From positions 1 to 58,885 of the forward strand of contig NZ_AULI01000018.1 in NCBI RefSeq assembly GCF_000425205.1: a DNA stretch of 58,885 bases, given 5' to 3'. Positions 17,177 to 26,420 of the stretch are shown here, in pieces. The position numbers were made by a program, and so were the translations under genes. Under the pieces are notes generated by a model. That model did not search any database. It saw only the letters and a program-made list of their open reading frames with translations, and was not told the origin of the DNA. The first letter of the stretch is position 1. Every line of letters starts with the position of its first letter. The DNA is from Pontibacillus halophilus JSM 076056 = DSM 19796 (lineage in GTDB: Bacteria > Bacillota > Bacilli > Bacillales > BH030062).

Positions 17177-17505
17177 TTAATGACTATCCAACTGTTCTTC
17201 GATTAGGTGTGATTTCTTACTTATCTTTGCAATATATCTAAGCAGGTCCAATATTGGATATTGAACTAGATCTCTTTTTTGAAGGAAGCGTACATGGTTT
17301 GTTTCTAAATAATCGCATAACCCATATAAGGATACTTTCCAGATAGGAAATCGTTGAACCTGTATAAGATTAGCCTTTTCCATTCTCGAGAAGGCGGAGC
17401 AATGAAGCTCTCTCCATCTACTTGGTGGTTAAGTACCATTTCGATCTTTTCCTTTTTCCTTTTCTCTTCTAATGACTCTTTGGAGTTATAGTTATGGTGC
17501 AGCAT
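17177..17505 (-). pseudogene. Gene split by an apparent -1 frameshift
   Basis: A frame starting at 17505 (ATG, with AAGGGGGA upstream) reads MLHHNYNSKESLEEKRKKEK onwards. At about 17385-17390 a second frame (17383-17177) takes over with EKANLIQVQRFPIWKVSLYG and continues to a good C-terminus. Joined, they give a protein of about 108 residues. It could be an inactivated gene, a sequencing indel or genuine frameshifting. Leader-like element D lies directly upstream. Confidence 0.45.
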
Positions 17506-17520
17506 AAGCAGTCCCCCTTA

Positions 17521-17635
17521 AAAAAAGCCCCCCTAATTCGTAATAGTTCACCTATGCCTAAACAGACATAGGTACTATTTTGAATTAGAGGGGCTCCCTA
17601 TAATTATTTAGCTGTAACAACTAGTCATTCGTTAC
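17521..17635 (-). promoter_or_regulatory. Divergent leader element D
   Basis: The minus strand has a hairpin GTAAC...GTTAC-AGC (17635-17612), an AT linker, then stem AGCCCCTCTAATTC/GAATTAGGGGGGCT (17595-17582 with 17540-17526) over an inner ACCTATG/CATAGGT hairpin, and a seven-U tail. The order matches the leader family, but the GC...AGC closing pattern and GGTTAAT linker are only partly kept. Confidence 0.5.
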
Positions 17636-17703
17636 TTATAATTTTACACCATTATGTGAAAAATATCATCGGCATTTGAAGGTAGAGGACGCTTTGATAT
17701 TAA

Positions 17704-18501
17704 TTAATTCTTCATTCTTTTTATGAAATACCTAGCTGCTGAAACTGGACTTGTCATAGATAGTGCTAAGTCCGCTACTTCCAAAACATCAAGTGATTCT
17801 GTGCTTTCTTTTTCGTCTATGATATTATTCCTGCTGGCAAATTCTTTAACGTTATCATCAATCATAATACGTAAATATTCCTTAAATTCTACAGTTTCAT
17901 AGAGTATAAGTAATTTCTTGAAAATTGGGAGCTGATTTGAGAAGTTTTTAACTAAATTATAGGCATTGGGATCATTAGAATATATTTGTAGATTGTCTTC
18001 CAAATACTTAATTTTCTCTATCAGAAACTCTTTATAAATTAATAATACTTCTTCTTTTTCGTAATCATCCAGTGAGGGTGGGAAAACAGCAACTCTTTGT
18101 GCATCTTTCAGTTTTTTTGATGTTGCTAATCCTATTTCAGCTCTAGAATTTCTGTAAGGTACAGTTTTCTTAATTCCCTCTATATATTCTAAATTTTTCA
18201 CCATGCTATCCATTTGAACTAGTGATATGGATATTAATTCCTCATTATTATCTCTAAGGAAATCTGCATACTCACCCAGCTTTGTTATTAGGTCTTCATA
18301 TTTGGTTATGTAAGACTGTTTATCTTTAAGGGGTTCAAAATAGTAATAACTATTGTTCAATTCTTCCTGAGAGGCTTTTATTTCATTTTTTAGATTCAAC
18401 AATTTTTCTTCGTTGGAAACCTTAAACTTTGTTCCACATTCATCACAAAATTTTGGTGTCCCTTGTCTTGTTTTACCACATACTTCACAACTTCTTTGCA
18501 A
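17704..18501 (-). CDS. Zinc-ribbon protein with helical body
   Basis: The product has 265 residues. An N-terminal zinc ribbon (CEVCGKT...FCDECG, about 5-22) is followed by a long helical, partly coiled-coil body. The TTG at 18501 has TGAGGAC upstream. The function is unknown; such ribbons often tether a protein to nucleic acid or a partner. Confidence 0.55.
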   Translation of the reverse strand: MQRSCEVCGKTRQGTPKFCDECGTKFKVSNEEKLLNLKNEIKASQEELNNSYYYFEPLKDKQSYITKYEDLITKLGEYADFLRDNNEELISISLVQMDSMVKNLEYIEGIKKTVPYRNSRAEIGLATSKKLKDAQRVAVFPPSLDDYEKEEVLLIYKEFLIEKIKYLEDNLQIYSNDPNAYNLVKNFSNQLPIFKKLLILYETVEFKEYLRIMIDDNVKEFASRNNIIDEKESTESLDVLEVADLALSMTSPVSAARYFIKRMKN

Positions 18502-18647
18502 TAGTCCTCACTCTTTTCATTAGTATAGAGAAACGTAGTTAAATATGAGTTGTTTATATATCCATTAAAAATGATAATTAAGAGCAACCCTATTGTTCGA
18601 CATCTCGTACATTCATTTTATTTCTAAGTGTAAATAATAGATGAAGC

Positions 18648-19121
18648 TTATTTATTAATTCGAGTAGTAATCCCCATTTGTTGCATGTCGTCGTAGTTAT
18701 TGCGCATGAAATGCATGTCATTGCTGTGTTTACGAATTGCTCCAACCATTATACTTAAAGCTAAAAATAACAAAGGCAAGAAACCAAACGTTTCTTTTAT
18801 GTCCAACGCGCTAATGACAATGAAACTCATTAATACAGTTAGAACGAACGCATTAAAGAAGGAATGGATGTAGTGTCCGTTATTGTGCTTCTTAGAATTG
18901 GCTTCTTGAACGGAAATGCTCTTTTTAAACGTGAGTTGGATGGTTCTCCTTACTGATGAAAAGTAAAACACTCTGAAAAGGAAGCTTACAAGTAACAAGC
19001 TGCCTATGATAAGCAGCAAATAGGATAATACGTCATTGGTAACGAAATGAGCGCTAAAAGTGAGATAAAGGAACAAAATAGTGGTTATGTACCCTTTTAT
19101 GACTGACTTACTAATTAACAT
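18648..19121 (-). CDS. Four-helix membrane protein
   Basis: The product has 157 residues with hydrophobic segments at about 8-24, 30-50, 85-105 and 113-130. Its ATG abuts the stop of the upstream HTH gene (19122), so the two are translationally coupled. Role unknown. Confidence 0.6.
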   Translation of the reverse strand: MLISKSVIKGYITTILFLYLTFSAHFVTNDVLSYLLLIIGSLLLVSFLFRVFYFSSVRRTIQLTFKKSISVQEANSKKHNNGHYIHSFFNAFVLTVLMSFIVISALDIKETFGFLPLLFLALSIMVGAIRKHSNDMHFMRNNYDDMQQMGITTRINK

Positions 19122-20099
19122 CTATAACTTTCCTTCCTGGTCGAGCTCTTGTAATTTAGAGCTTATATAATCGTCCATAGATTGATTATTTTCTTTTGCT
19201 TTCCTTCGGATCCTTTCCTTTAGTTCGTCTTTCAATGTTAGATATAAAGGTGAAATATTACTGATGAGTATTACGCTATTATCAGGTCTGACTGATACTT
19301 TACCTTCTATCGCGTATTCTTCCATAGCTTTCAAAGTATCTCTGTGTTCATTTGCATTTACGTTGATATGGACCGGGCTGACCGTCACATATATGTGTTC
19401 ATGTTTTTCATTTACCTTCATATTACTTATTCCCACGTGTCGGTATAGAATGTCGAAGACCGAGAATACGACGGAAGAATTACTAGTTGGATTCAAGAAT
19501 TTAAAGGTTACTTCTCCTTTTTTATAGGATCGTTTACCCTTAGATAAGTGATAAGCAACTTGGAATCCTCTTGAGTTAGCTTCGCTATTGTTAAAATGTT
19601 CTCCAGAATCTGTGCGAATAAAGAATTTGCCATCATTTACACTGATAACTCTTGCTCGCTCAGTCTCGTTCTGCATGAGTTGGAATAAAGCTATTTCGTG
19701 TTCTTTAGAGTAGAAAGAAGCGGTTTCTTTCCGCTTTTTGTTGTAGTTTTGAGCAAAATCCTCTAGATCTTCTTCCCTGATAAAGTTGTAGGTCCTCCCC
19801 TTATATGCTTGCTGGAAGGAAACAAGCTTTCCATCTTGGATGTAATTGAATACCGTTACAGGCTTAACACCTAATATTTCTGCTGCTTCCGTTGTAGTTA
19901 ACCCTGGTTTCTTGAGTGTTTCTTTAAAACGTTCGATTTCACTCTGGTTGAAGTAGTATCCACCGTCATAATGCCATGTTTCTTTATTGATTGGGGCCAA
20001 CTCATTATTCTTTACGTATTTATAAATAGTATTTTTGTTAACTCCAATGGCTTCCGCAGCTTCCTTAGAGGATACAATCTGTGTGTCGTTGTTGTTCAA
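19122..20099 (-). CDS. DNA-binding protein with two excisionase/MerR-like helix-turn-helix domains
   Basis: The product has 325 residues. Two tandem winged-HTH modules are visible: SSKEAAEAIGVNKNTIYKYV (about 10-30) and TTEAAEILGVKPVTVFNYIQ (about 69-89). Each is followed by an aromatic wing (WHYDGGYYF; KGRTYNFIREEDLEDF). A middle domain is unassigned. The C-terminus (KERIRRKAKENNQSMDDYIS) resembles a ribbon-helix-helix or dimerisation helix. It is probably a regulator or a replication or partition-associated DNA binder. It is coupled to the membrane gene at 18648-19121. Confidence 0.7.
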   Translation of the reverse strand: MNNNDTQIVSSKEAAEAIGVNKNTIYKYVKNNELAPINKETWHYDGGYYFNQSEIERFKETLKKPGLTTTEAAEILGVKPVTVFNYIQDGKLVSFQQAYKGRTYNFIREEDLEDFAQNYNKKRKETASFYSKEHEIALFQLMQNETERARVISVNDGKFFIRTDSGEHFNNSEANSRGFQVAYHLSKGKRSYKKGEVTFKFLNPTSNSSVVFSVFDILYRHVGISNMKVNEKHEHIYVTVSPVHINVNANEHRDTLKAMEEYAIEGKVSVRPDNSVILISNISPLYLTLKDELKERIRRKAKENNQSMDDYISSKLQELDQEGKL

Positions 20100-20355
20100 A
20101 ACGTATTCCTCCCTTGTAAGTTCATTTATTGAGATAATTCATGCCCTTTTTCATCCATACGGATCTCTCCATTTATTGTAGATGATGCATGTAATTAGGA
20201 ACAGTTTTTTTGATAGTTAAAGGCCCATTTTTCAAATGCTTAATACCCCACCACTTATATATCGTCAACACTCAACCGACTTTGAAACAATAGTAATGAC
20301 TTCGATATAAAATAAAATTAAGAGGGAGAACGTGTAGTCTCCCTCCACCTCTTCC

Positions 20356-20649
20356 TTAATGTATATTGTTGTTAAGTCTATAAATTAATCTATCTATTGT
20401 GGTTGTTATGACCTCTTCAGATGGTTCTACCAATACTTCTTTATCAATAACTTGCATTTTAATTACATACTTATCACCGAATAGAAGGGTGAGAAATACA
20501 AATTTGATTAGCCCACGAATTATAACCCTCTTCTCTTCTATTCTATAACTAATACTGTGATTGGTAAGGTAATGGACAATGATTTTTTCAGTTGTACCCT
20601 TAACGTTTCTTTGCTCCAATTCTTCACTAGATACTATCTTATATTTCAT
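20356..20649 (-). CDS. Protein of unknown function
   Basis: The product has 97 residues with a hydrophobic stretch in the middle (LIKFVFLTLLFG). The ATG at 20649 is chosen because AAAGGG lies 9 bases before it. No family is recognised. Confidence 0.5.
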   Translation of the reverse strand: MKYKIVSSEELEQRNVKGTTEKIIVHYLTNHSISYRIEEKRVIIRGLIKFVFLTLLFGDKYVIKMQVIDKEVLVEPSEEVITTTIDRLIYRLNNNIH

Positions 20650-20703
20650 GTTGAACACCCTTTATACGGCTGTTAATTAGAGTAATAGCGGTTCGAAGGT
20701 AAA

Positions 20704-20978
20704 TTACCAATAGTGATTTACTTTTTTGTAGTAATCGAACAATCCTGTACGTTTTAATAGGCCAACTGTAGTTGAGATAGATTTAGGAGGTCTTCCGAGA
20801 GCCATTCCTAACAAGTTTGCTCCATCTACTACGAAGAATTTGCACATATATTCATAGTCACTATTGGTATACGGTTTTCCATAATTGGGATGGAAGTCAG
20901 GGTGGTATTTCATAAAACCAGACACATCATACTCAATAGGTATATCTTTTCGCGTTTTAAAACGTAATCAGCAACCAT
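20704..20978 (-). pseudogene. Small gene broken by a one-base deletion
   Basis: From an ATG at 20978 with GGAAGGGG upstream the frame reads MVADYVLKREKIYLLS. It then drops out of frame near 20930. The next frame continues SGFMKYHPDFHPNYGKPYTN to a good C-terminus at 20704. Adding one T after GAGT would restore SYDVSGFMKYHP and a 91-residue protein. The intact product would be a small soluble protein of unknown role. A sequencing error is possible. Confidence 0.5.
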
Positions 20979-21159
20979 TTCAATCCCCTTCCTAGAGACT
21001 AAGATATGAAACCTCAGTAATACTTTTTCATAAAACGGAGGGTAGTTAAGAAAGTCTTACAGGTTGAGAAAATCAAGATTCTTACCCCACTTTGAACCGA
21101 GTTTCTTCCTATATAATAGGTGTATATAAGAGCCCTCAAACTTGAGGGCTCTTATATGG

Positions 21160-21627
21160 TTATGAAGCTCGTAAAGTATAAGCTTCTGCTTCTTCTTTTT
21201 CGTCAAACACTCTGCATAGATCTGCTTCCATTAAACGAAATGCTCTAGGAGTTTTAGAATCAATCTCGTGTGCGATGTGATATTCCCCCTCCTGCCTTCC
21301 GAAAGCAACGGGGATTACACGTTCTCCTTCAACATAATAACCAGCTTTGCCGGTTTGCCATCCCAGGTGCTTCCTCGCATTATTGCGTTGTAACATAAGC
21401 ACTACGTCGTCAACGTGGTGGTATTGGGTCTTAGATATTTTATCGGGCACTATGTCGGTTAAATGACTAGGCGTACCGACCGTAACTGGAAGTTGTGGTG
21501 CGGGATTCAAGCCTACAATAACGCAGTAACCTACAATCCCTTCTAACTTCACAACTTCGCCTAGCTTTAATTGTTCAGCGTCAGATTGCTGCTTGAGGTT
21601 TTCGTGGTTTTTTGTAATTAAAGTCAT
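21160..21627 (-). CDS. Protein of unknown function
   Basis: The product has 155 residues, soluble, mixed alpha/beta, with no recognised motif. It is translated from the shared AATCAATTTTTTAGGAGGA box, which links it to the exonuclease, the acidic protein at 45875 and others. Confidence 0.6.
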   Translation of the reverse strand: MTLITKNHENLKQQSDAEQLKLGEVVKLEGIVGYCVIVGLNPAPQLPVTVGTPSHLTDIVPDKISKTQYHHVDDVVLMLQRNNARKHLGWQTGKAGYYVEGERVIPVAFGRQEGEYHIAHEIDSKTPRAFRLMEADLCRVFDEKEEAEAYTLRAS

Positions 21628-21633
21628 CTTTAT

Positions 21634-21652
21634 TCCTCCTAAAAAATTGATT
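21634..21652 (-). promoter_or_regulatory. Shared translation-start box
   Basis: The minus strand reads AATCAATTTTTTAGGAGGA seven bases before the ATG of the gene at 21160-21627. Confidence 0.75.
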
Positions 21653-21924
21653 TTGAATCCTTGTGAGAGATGATGATGAACAGAATGTGTAATGATTAAC
21701 TAAAAGTATAGTTTTGATTTGTTGTATATAATGTAGCATAGGTTATATTTATAAAGCAACCAAAAATAAAAATAAATGTAAGTTAACCTCATATAGACAA
21801 ATTGACCATTTTTCCATAGGTGTACTCTTTATGTAAGAATTGACTTTGTAAATATATGAATATATGCTTTTAAGTAACTTGAATAGTAGTTGTTAGATGT
21901 TTGCTCTATTAAAGGAGGTTGATT

Positions 21925-23100
21925 ATGAATTACTTAGCAAATGAAAGAAACCCATCAGGGTTGTTGGGCGTACAAGAGGATATTTTAGATTTGCTACAAA
22001 GTGACTGTTCTTCACTTGGGATTGTTATAGGTAAGATGAAGTCTCCTGAATATTTTCCAACTCTATTAAATCAAAGATATGAGAATATGGGATTTGGCTA
22101 TACGCCATTCGAGGGTTTTAGTGATGTTGGACTCATTTACTACTATGTACATAAGCCAAAGGATCTTGATGATTCGAAGAACCGTAATGAGGATACAAAG
22201 AAAGAATATCTACGTGAGCTTCTACAGTTTTATCGAAATCTTATCCAATACGCAGAGGTGTTTGATTTTTACGTTAAACAGGGTGAAGATTCACTTTTTA
22301 GGTCTATAACAGAGAAGAATATTGAGTATTACCAACACTGGTTAAAGAGTGCACCTTTCGGAAAGGGAGGTATGCCTTATTCAACGGCTACACTGTCGAG
22401 GAAGTTAACTATAATTAAGGCTTTCTTGAAGTGGTTAAGGGTGAATAAGTTGATTGAAACGGATTTACACAACGTTTTTTACTCGAGTAATGTGTGGAAG
22501 AAGGACCGGCCAGATCGAAGTTTAGGGGAGCATGAAGTTCAGCAAATACTGGACTATCATAGGTTGCATAAGGTTAATTACGCGATTTTACTTACGTTGG
22601 CCACAACAGGTGCGCGTGTTAGGGAAATAGCGAATGCGAAATGGTCAGATCTCTATTATGACGGAATTACAGGTCACTACTGGCTGCACCTGATTACGAA
22701 GGGTGATAAGGAGCGGGAAGCTCTAATATTTCCAGAGGTATATCGAAGTATTGTGGAATTTCGAAGGATTAGACGTTTGAATACAGAGATAAACGCTGGA
22801 GATGACTCGCCTTTATTTGTTACGAGTCAGGGAAAAGCCTATAGTTACAAGTATCTTTCTACGCAAGTTTCCAACATTATTACACAAACAAAGTTGGAAT
22901 TTCTAAAACACAAGGAGAGGGTCACGCCTCACGCATTTCGTCATTTCTTTGCGAATTATTCACTTTCTCAAGGTGTTCCGTTAGCGGATATCCAACGTAC
23001 ATTAGGACATCAAAAGCTTGAAACCACAATGATTTACGTCAAGAAGCAGCTGGAGCGGAAGGATAATGCTGCTCTTAAGTGGGGACAAAGGATTTATTGA
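21925..23100 (+). CDS. Tyrosine recombinase / integrase
   Basis: The product has 391 residues. An N-terminal core-binding domain (about 90-180, including TLSRKLTIIKAFLKWLR) precedes the catalytic domain. Catalytic residues visible are Arg in TGARVREIA (about 230), Lys in TKGDKERE, HAFRH (about 335-339), LGH (about 360) and Tyr in TTMIYVKKQ. The ATG at 21925 has GGAGG 6 bases upstream. It lies next to the CRISPR array and could have been involved in acquisition of that region; no att repeats were identified. Confidence 0.9.
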   Translation: MNYLANERNPSGLLGVQEDILDLLQSDCSSLGIVIGKMKSPEYFPTLLNQRYENMGFGYTPFEGFSDVGLIYYYVHKPKDLDDSKNRNEDTKKEYLRELLQFYRNLIQYAEVFDFYVKQGEDSLFRSITEKNIEYYQHWLKSAPFGKGGMPYSTATLSRKLTIIKAFLKWLRVNKLIETDLHNVFYSSNVWKKDRPDRSLGEHEVQQILDYHRLHKVNYAILLTLATTGARVREIANAKWSDLYYDGITGHYWLHLITKGDKEREALIFPEVYRSIVEFRRIRRLNTEINAGDDSPLFVTSQGKAYSYKYLSTQVSNIITQTKLEFLKHKERVTPHAFRHFFANYSLSQGVPLADIQRTLGHQKLETTMIYVKKQLERKDNAALKWGQRIY

Positions 23101-23465
23101 TTTTTATGACTTAAAACATATATTTTGTTTGCTGTCCATTTAAACTCATCGAAAAAATATTGAGATTTAAGCCAATTAGTTTCAATTTCATGATTCCTAA
23201 CTAAATTCCTAGTAATTATTTTAGGCAGTTAGTTATAAATCATGTATATTTTGATGCTTTGGGATAGTTAGTAGATTGATAATTTATCATGTGAGATAAA
23301 AGGGAGAGAAGATGTGGAGTAGTGGGCATCTGCTCCCCTTTCCTGCAAGGATAATTGTACTTTTAGAGATGATAGTTAATAGTATAGTAGATTAATTGAA
23401 GAGAAAATCTATTTCAATATACAAAAATAACTATTATCTACTTATTGTAAGGAAGCTTATGTCAC
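23101..23465. other. Non-coding stretch between recombinase and CRISPR array
   Basis: AT-rich, no gene seen. A weak hairpin GGAG-AG/CT-CTCC followed by CCTTTCC near 23315-23343 may terminate the recombinase transcript. This side is probably the old (trailer) end of the array. Confidence 0.4.
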
Positions 23466-24523
23466 TCTATAATGGTAGCTATTTACTCACTAAATAATGG
23501 AAACACTTACACTCTAATTACATTATTTACATCTATACTAGTAGCTATTTACTTACTCAGAGCATCGGATTAACCACGAAGAAGATGGGATTCACATCTA
23601 TACTAGTAGCTATTTACTTCGTGTCCCGCACGAATTATGCTACACGGGTACAGATTTACATCTATACTAGTAGCTATTTACTTACAGATTGCTTACGCAT
23701 TGTTCTTGCTTATCATATTTACATCTATACTAGTAGCTATTTACTTACATTTTAGGTTTAAAAGCAAACAGTCCTAAAATTTACATCTATACTAGTAGCT
23801 ATTTACTTACTAGGTCAAAATGAGACAGTCCTAAAAGATATAATTTACATCTATACTAGTAGCTATTTACTTACGAACGTGACATTCACGCTTATCGACT
23901 TAAAAGGATTTACATCTATACTAGTAGCTATTTACTTACGTGAAGAAATAACATGCAGCACATATTCATTCAATTTACATCTATACTAGTAGCTATTTAC
24001 TTACCGACGGAGTGCCTAGTATCGCCTGTATCGAGTATTTACATCTATACTAGTAGCTATTTACTTACAAAATAAGGTGTATGACCGGTTAAAGTCTTAT
24101 CTATTTACATCTATACTAGTAGCTATTTACTTACAACTGTCCGATGGCGATATGGTGCGGACCCGAAATTTACATCTATACTAGTAGCTATTTACTTACA
24201 TTGAATTCAGATACGAATTATTAGACCGACAATTTACATCTATACTAGTAGCTATTTACTTACGAAACAGAAAATCCCTTGATGCTCTTTTCCTTATTTA
24301 CATCTATACTAGTAGCTATTTACTTACTAGATAGCCACCAGACCTAATTTAATCGCCTTGATTTACATCTATACTAGTAGCTATTTACTTACAACTAGCA
24401 ACGGTCTTCGATGATACACGACTACATTTACATCTATACTAGTAGCTATTTACTTACGGAAGCGATTTATAGGCAACAGTACATATGTATTATTTACATC
24501 TATACTAGTAGCTATTTACTTAC
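23466..24523 (-). CRISPR. Type I-B CRISPR array, 16 repeats plus a decayed end repeat
   Basis: Sixteen repeats of 32 bp (plus strand begins ATTTACATCTATACTAGT and ends AGCTATTTACTTAC) start at 23525, 23590, 23654, 23717, 23779, 23843, 23908, 23973, 24037, 24103, 24168, 24232, 24296, 24361, 24426 and 24492. Spacers are 30-34 bp. A partial repeat lies at about 23466-23485, and the second repeat is mutated at two places. Decay on the left, and cas2 on the right, imply a leader at 24524-24650 and transcription on the minus strand. Confidence 0.98.
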
Positions 24524-24650
24524 AGCTTCGTATCACAAAGGAGTTAAAGACAAGGCCTTGTGTTATAAGGTCTCCCCTATTATGGACCATTTTAATTACA
24601 AAGGCGAGAACCCTTATTATAAAAGGATTCCGTCTTTAGAGTTAGGGGGG
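24524..24650 (-). promoter_or_regulatory. Probable CRISPR leader
   Basis: About 127 bp lie between cas2 and the best-conserved array end. On the minus strand a TATAAT lies at about 24621-24616, roughly 90 bp from the first repeat. The assignment rests on repeat decay at the other end; no clear -35 was found. Confidence 0.5.
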
Positions 24651-24944
24651 TTAAAAAAAGATTGTGTCCGTATCTTTTTGTCCTCCGAAGGTCATAGTTT
24701 TAATATCAGAAGCATAACGAGTAGTCATAAACAATACTGTATCTTCGGAAGGATCGAGAAGTTTGTCCAATTCCCCCTCAATTTCCTTAAATTCTAATTT
24801 TCGAAGTTCACCTACAAAAACCGAATTTTGTTTATGGCTAAGATATTGTTTCAAGAGCTTATGCACCTTGTGAACTCGTTTCACATTTATGTCATAAACC
24901 GCTATGCAATAAAATTCATTTCTTAATTTATCGCCCCTACTCAA
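24651..24944 (-). CDS. cas2: Cas2 (CRISPR adaptation)
   Basis: The product has 97 residues, a normal Cas2 length. It shows the family pattern CIAVYDINVKRVHKVHKLLK and then QNSVFVGEL. It pairs with Cas1 to insert spacers. It starts at TTG overlapping the cas1 stop by 8 bases, with GGAG upstream, so it is translationally coupled. It is the last gene of the operon, 127 bp from the array. Confidence 0.95.
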   Translation of the reverse strand: MSRGDKLRNEFYCIAVYDINVKRVHKVHKLLKQYLSHKQNSVFVGELRKLEFKEIEGELDKLLDPSEDTVLFMTTRYASDIKTMTFGGQKDTDTIFF

Positions 24945-25926
24945 GCTTTAAGGCTCCAATACATATTGGCTCATAGGTTTTATCCTCTAACGCAGCACGA
25001 ATTAATTTAAAAGCCTCTAATTTAATTGAATTTTCTAGCGTGATACGTCGCTTCAGAATCGGATGGCTAAAAGTCTTCTGCATATATCTTTCATATTCGG
25101 TAATAACAATTTTTCTAGCTTCAGGAGATAAGGTACACATTCCATCAATTTCTAAGAAATCATCTTTATTTATCATGCGTTTTCTTAGAATGTAACTAAT
25201 TAGCCGATACGTAATATCAATTTTATATAACTCGGCAATATCTAGTACGAGTGAATTGCGCTTTTGGTCAGAAGAGTGCAGATATGAAATTTCTGTATAG
25301 ATATCCGTACGAGAAAACTCCGTCTCAATTCGATTATAAAGAAGGGTGTTCAAGAACGAAATAAGTGCATTTACTGGATCTTTCGGAGGCTGCTTGTTAC
25401 GTTCGTTGAAATTGTATTCAGTATAAAGAGTTTTGAGGAAGGTGTAAAAATATTGCCATGTGATTCCTTCCACTCCCATGATTTCTTCAGTCTTTTGCGC
25501 CTCTTCAAGTCTGTTATCTAAACCTTTGATAGCTTGATACGCTTTTTTACTTGCCTCATTGCCTTTCTTTCTATATTGATCTAGATATTTGAGCATGTTT
25601 AACCGTAAGGTTTTAATGGTTTTCTTAGCGAGTATCACTCCATCTCGCTCCATCAGCTTAAGCTGTGCCTTTAGGACTTTCCCATTTTTGTTTGGACGTT
25701 GATGGTGGAAAGTGCCTATGGGACGCCCATACCAAGAAAATAAATGTACAGCTATTTGATGTTCTCTTGTCAAGTCCAAAAATTCATTTGTTAGCGTGCA
25801 GCCGCCAAAACAATTGACTTCTTTAATTTTCTTTATGGGAACCCAAGTTAATTTGCCCTCTTTTACAAGTTTGATTGTATGATCCTTACGTGATAGCTCA
25901 CCATCTTGAACATAAATATTTTTCAT
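24937..25926 (-). CDS. cas1: Cas1 integrase (CRISPR adaptation)
   Basis: The product has 329 residues. The metal-binding Glu lies in the VEGITWQYF segment, and His and Asp in the YLHSSDQKRNSLVLDIAELY segment. It is preceded by the beta domain with YVQDGELSRKD. It catalyses spacer integration with Cas2. The ATG at 25926 is chosen: GGGTGGGG lies upstream and cas4 stops 3 bases before it. Confidence 0.96.
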   Translation of the reverse strand: MKNIYVQDGELSRKDHTIKLVKEGKLTWVPIKKIKEVNCFGGCTLTNEFLDLTREHQIAVHLFSWYGRPIGTFHHQRPNKNGKVLKAQLKLMERDGVILAKKTIKTLRLNMLKYLDQYRKKGNEASKKAYQAIKGLDNRLEEAQKTEEIMGVEGITWQYFYTFLKTLYTEYNFNERNKQPPKDPVNALISFLNTLLYNRIETEFSRTDIYTEISYLHSSDQKRNSLVLDIAELYKIDITYRLISYILRKRMINKDDFLEIDGMCTLSPEARKIVITEYERYMQKTFSHPILKRRITLENSIKLEAFKLIRAALEDKTYEPICIGALKLE

Positions 25927-25928
25927 AG

Positions 25929-26420
25929 TCACCCCACCCAACAATAGTCACGAAATGAACATCTTTGGCACTTGAGGCCGTAGGGAGTTTCTGGCGGCTT
26001 CTCCAGTGAAGAACAAACCATCATAGCTTCTAAATGGTTGCGGAGAGAAAGGATTTCTTCATCAGAATCTGTTACTTTTGATAAGACATCTTTATTGTTC
26101 GTCAAACGGACTTCTCCATAATGGAAGCCACCTCTCAAAAGATATACGAGTAATTGGTGTCTCTTGCCTTCTATATTTCCTTCAGCCCCTTTTACGAACT
26201 CAACAAGGATGTCACCTTCTCGCTTATCGTACTTAACCCAAGGATTACGTGACTCTTCATTTTTCTGGGCATGCTCTGCCCTGCCTAACTGAATATCGTT
26301 ATTCTCACGGTAGAGCGTTAACCCGTGATAATGAAGCCAAAACGCTTTCGAGCAATATGCAAACTCACTAACATGAGAAGGCTTAAAACGATATAAAAGA
26401 TATCCTTCAATAAAAGTCAA
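25929..26420 (-). CDS. cas4: Cas4 nuclease (spacer trimming)
   Basis: The product has 163 residues. One Cys lies near the N-terminus (EFAYCSKAFWLH) and three near the C-terminus (CQRCSFRDYC), the arrangement that binds a 4Fe-4S cluster in Cas4. It processes prespacers and helps select the PAM. The longest frame begins RRRR, encoded by the ribosome binding site GGAGGAGGAGA itself, so the TTG at 26420 (MTFIEGYLLYRF) is the likely start. It overlaps the end of cas3 by 14 bases. Confidence 0.93.
   Translation of the reverse strand: MTFIEGYLLYRFKPSHVSEFAYCSKAFWLHYHGLTLYRENNDIQLGRAEHAQKNEESRNPWVKYDKREGDILVEFVKGAEGNIEGKRHQLLVYLLRGGFHYGEVRLTNNKDVLSKVTDSDEEILSLRNHLEAMMVCSSLEKPPETPYGLKCQRCSFRDYCWVG

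Noticed and set aside
24411-24797. Open frame across the end of the CRISPR array
   Set aside because: Its sequence is translated repeat (YIYTSSYLL repeated) and overlaps cas2 on the other strand.
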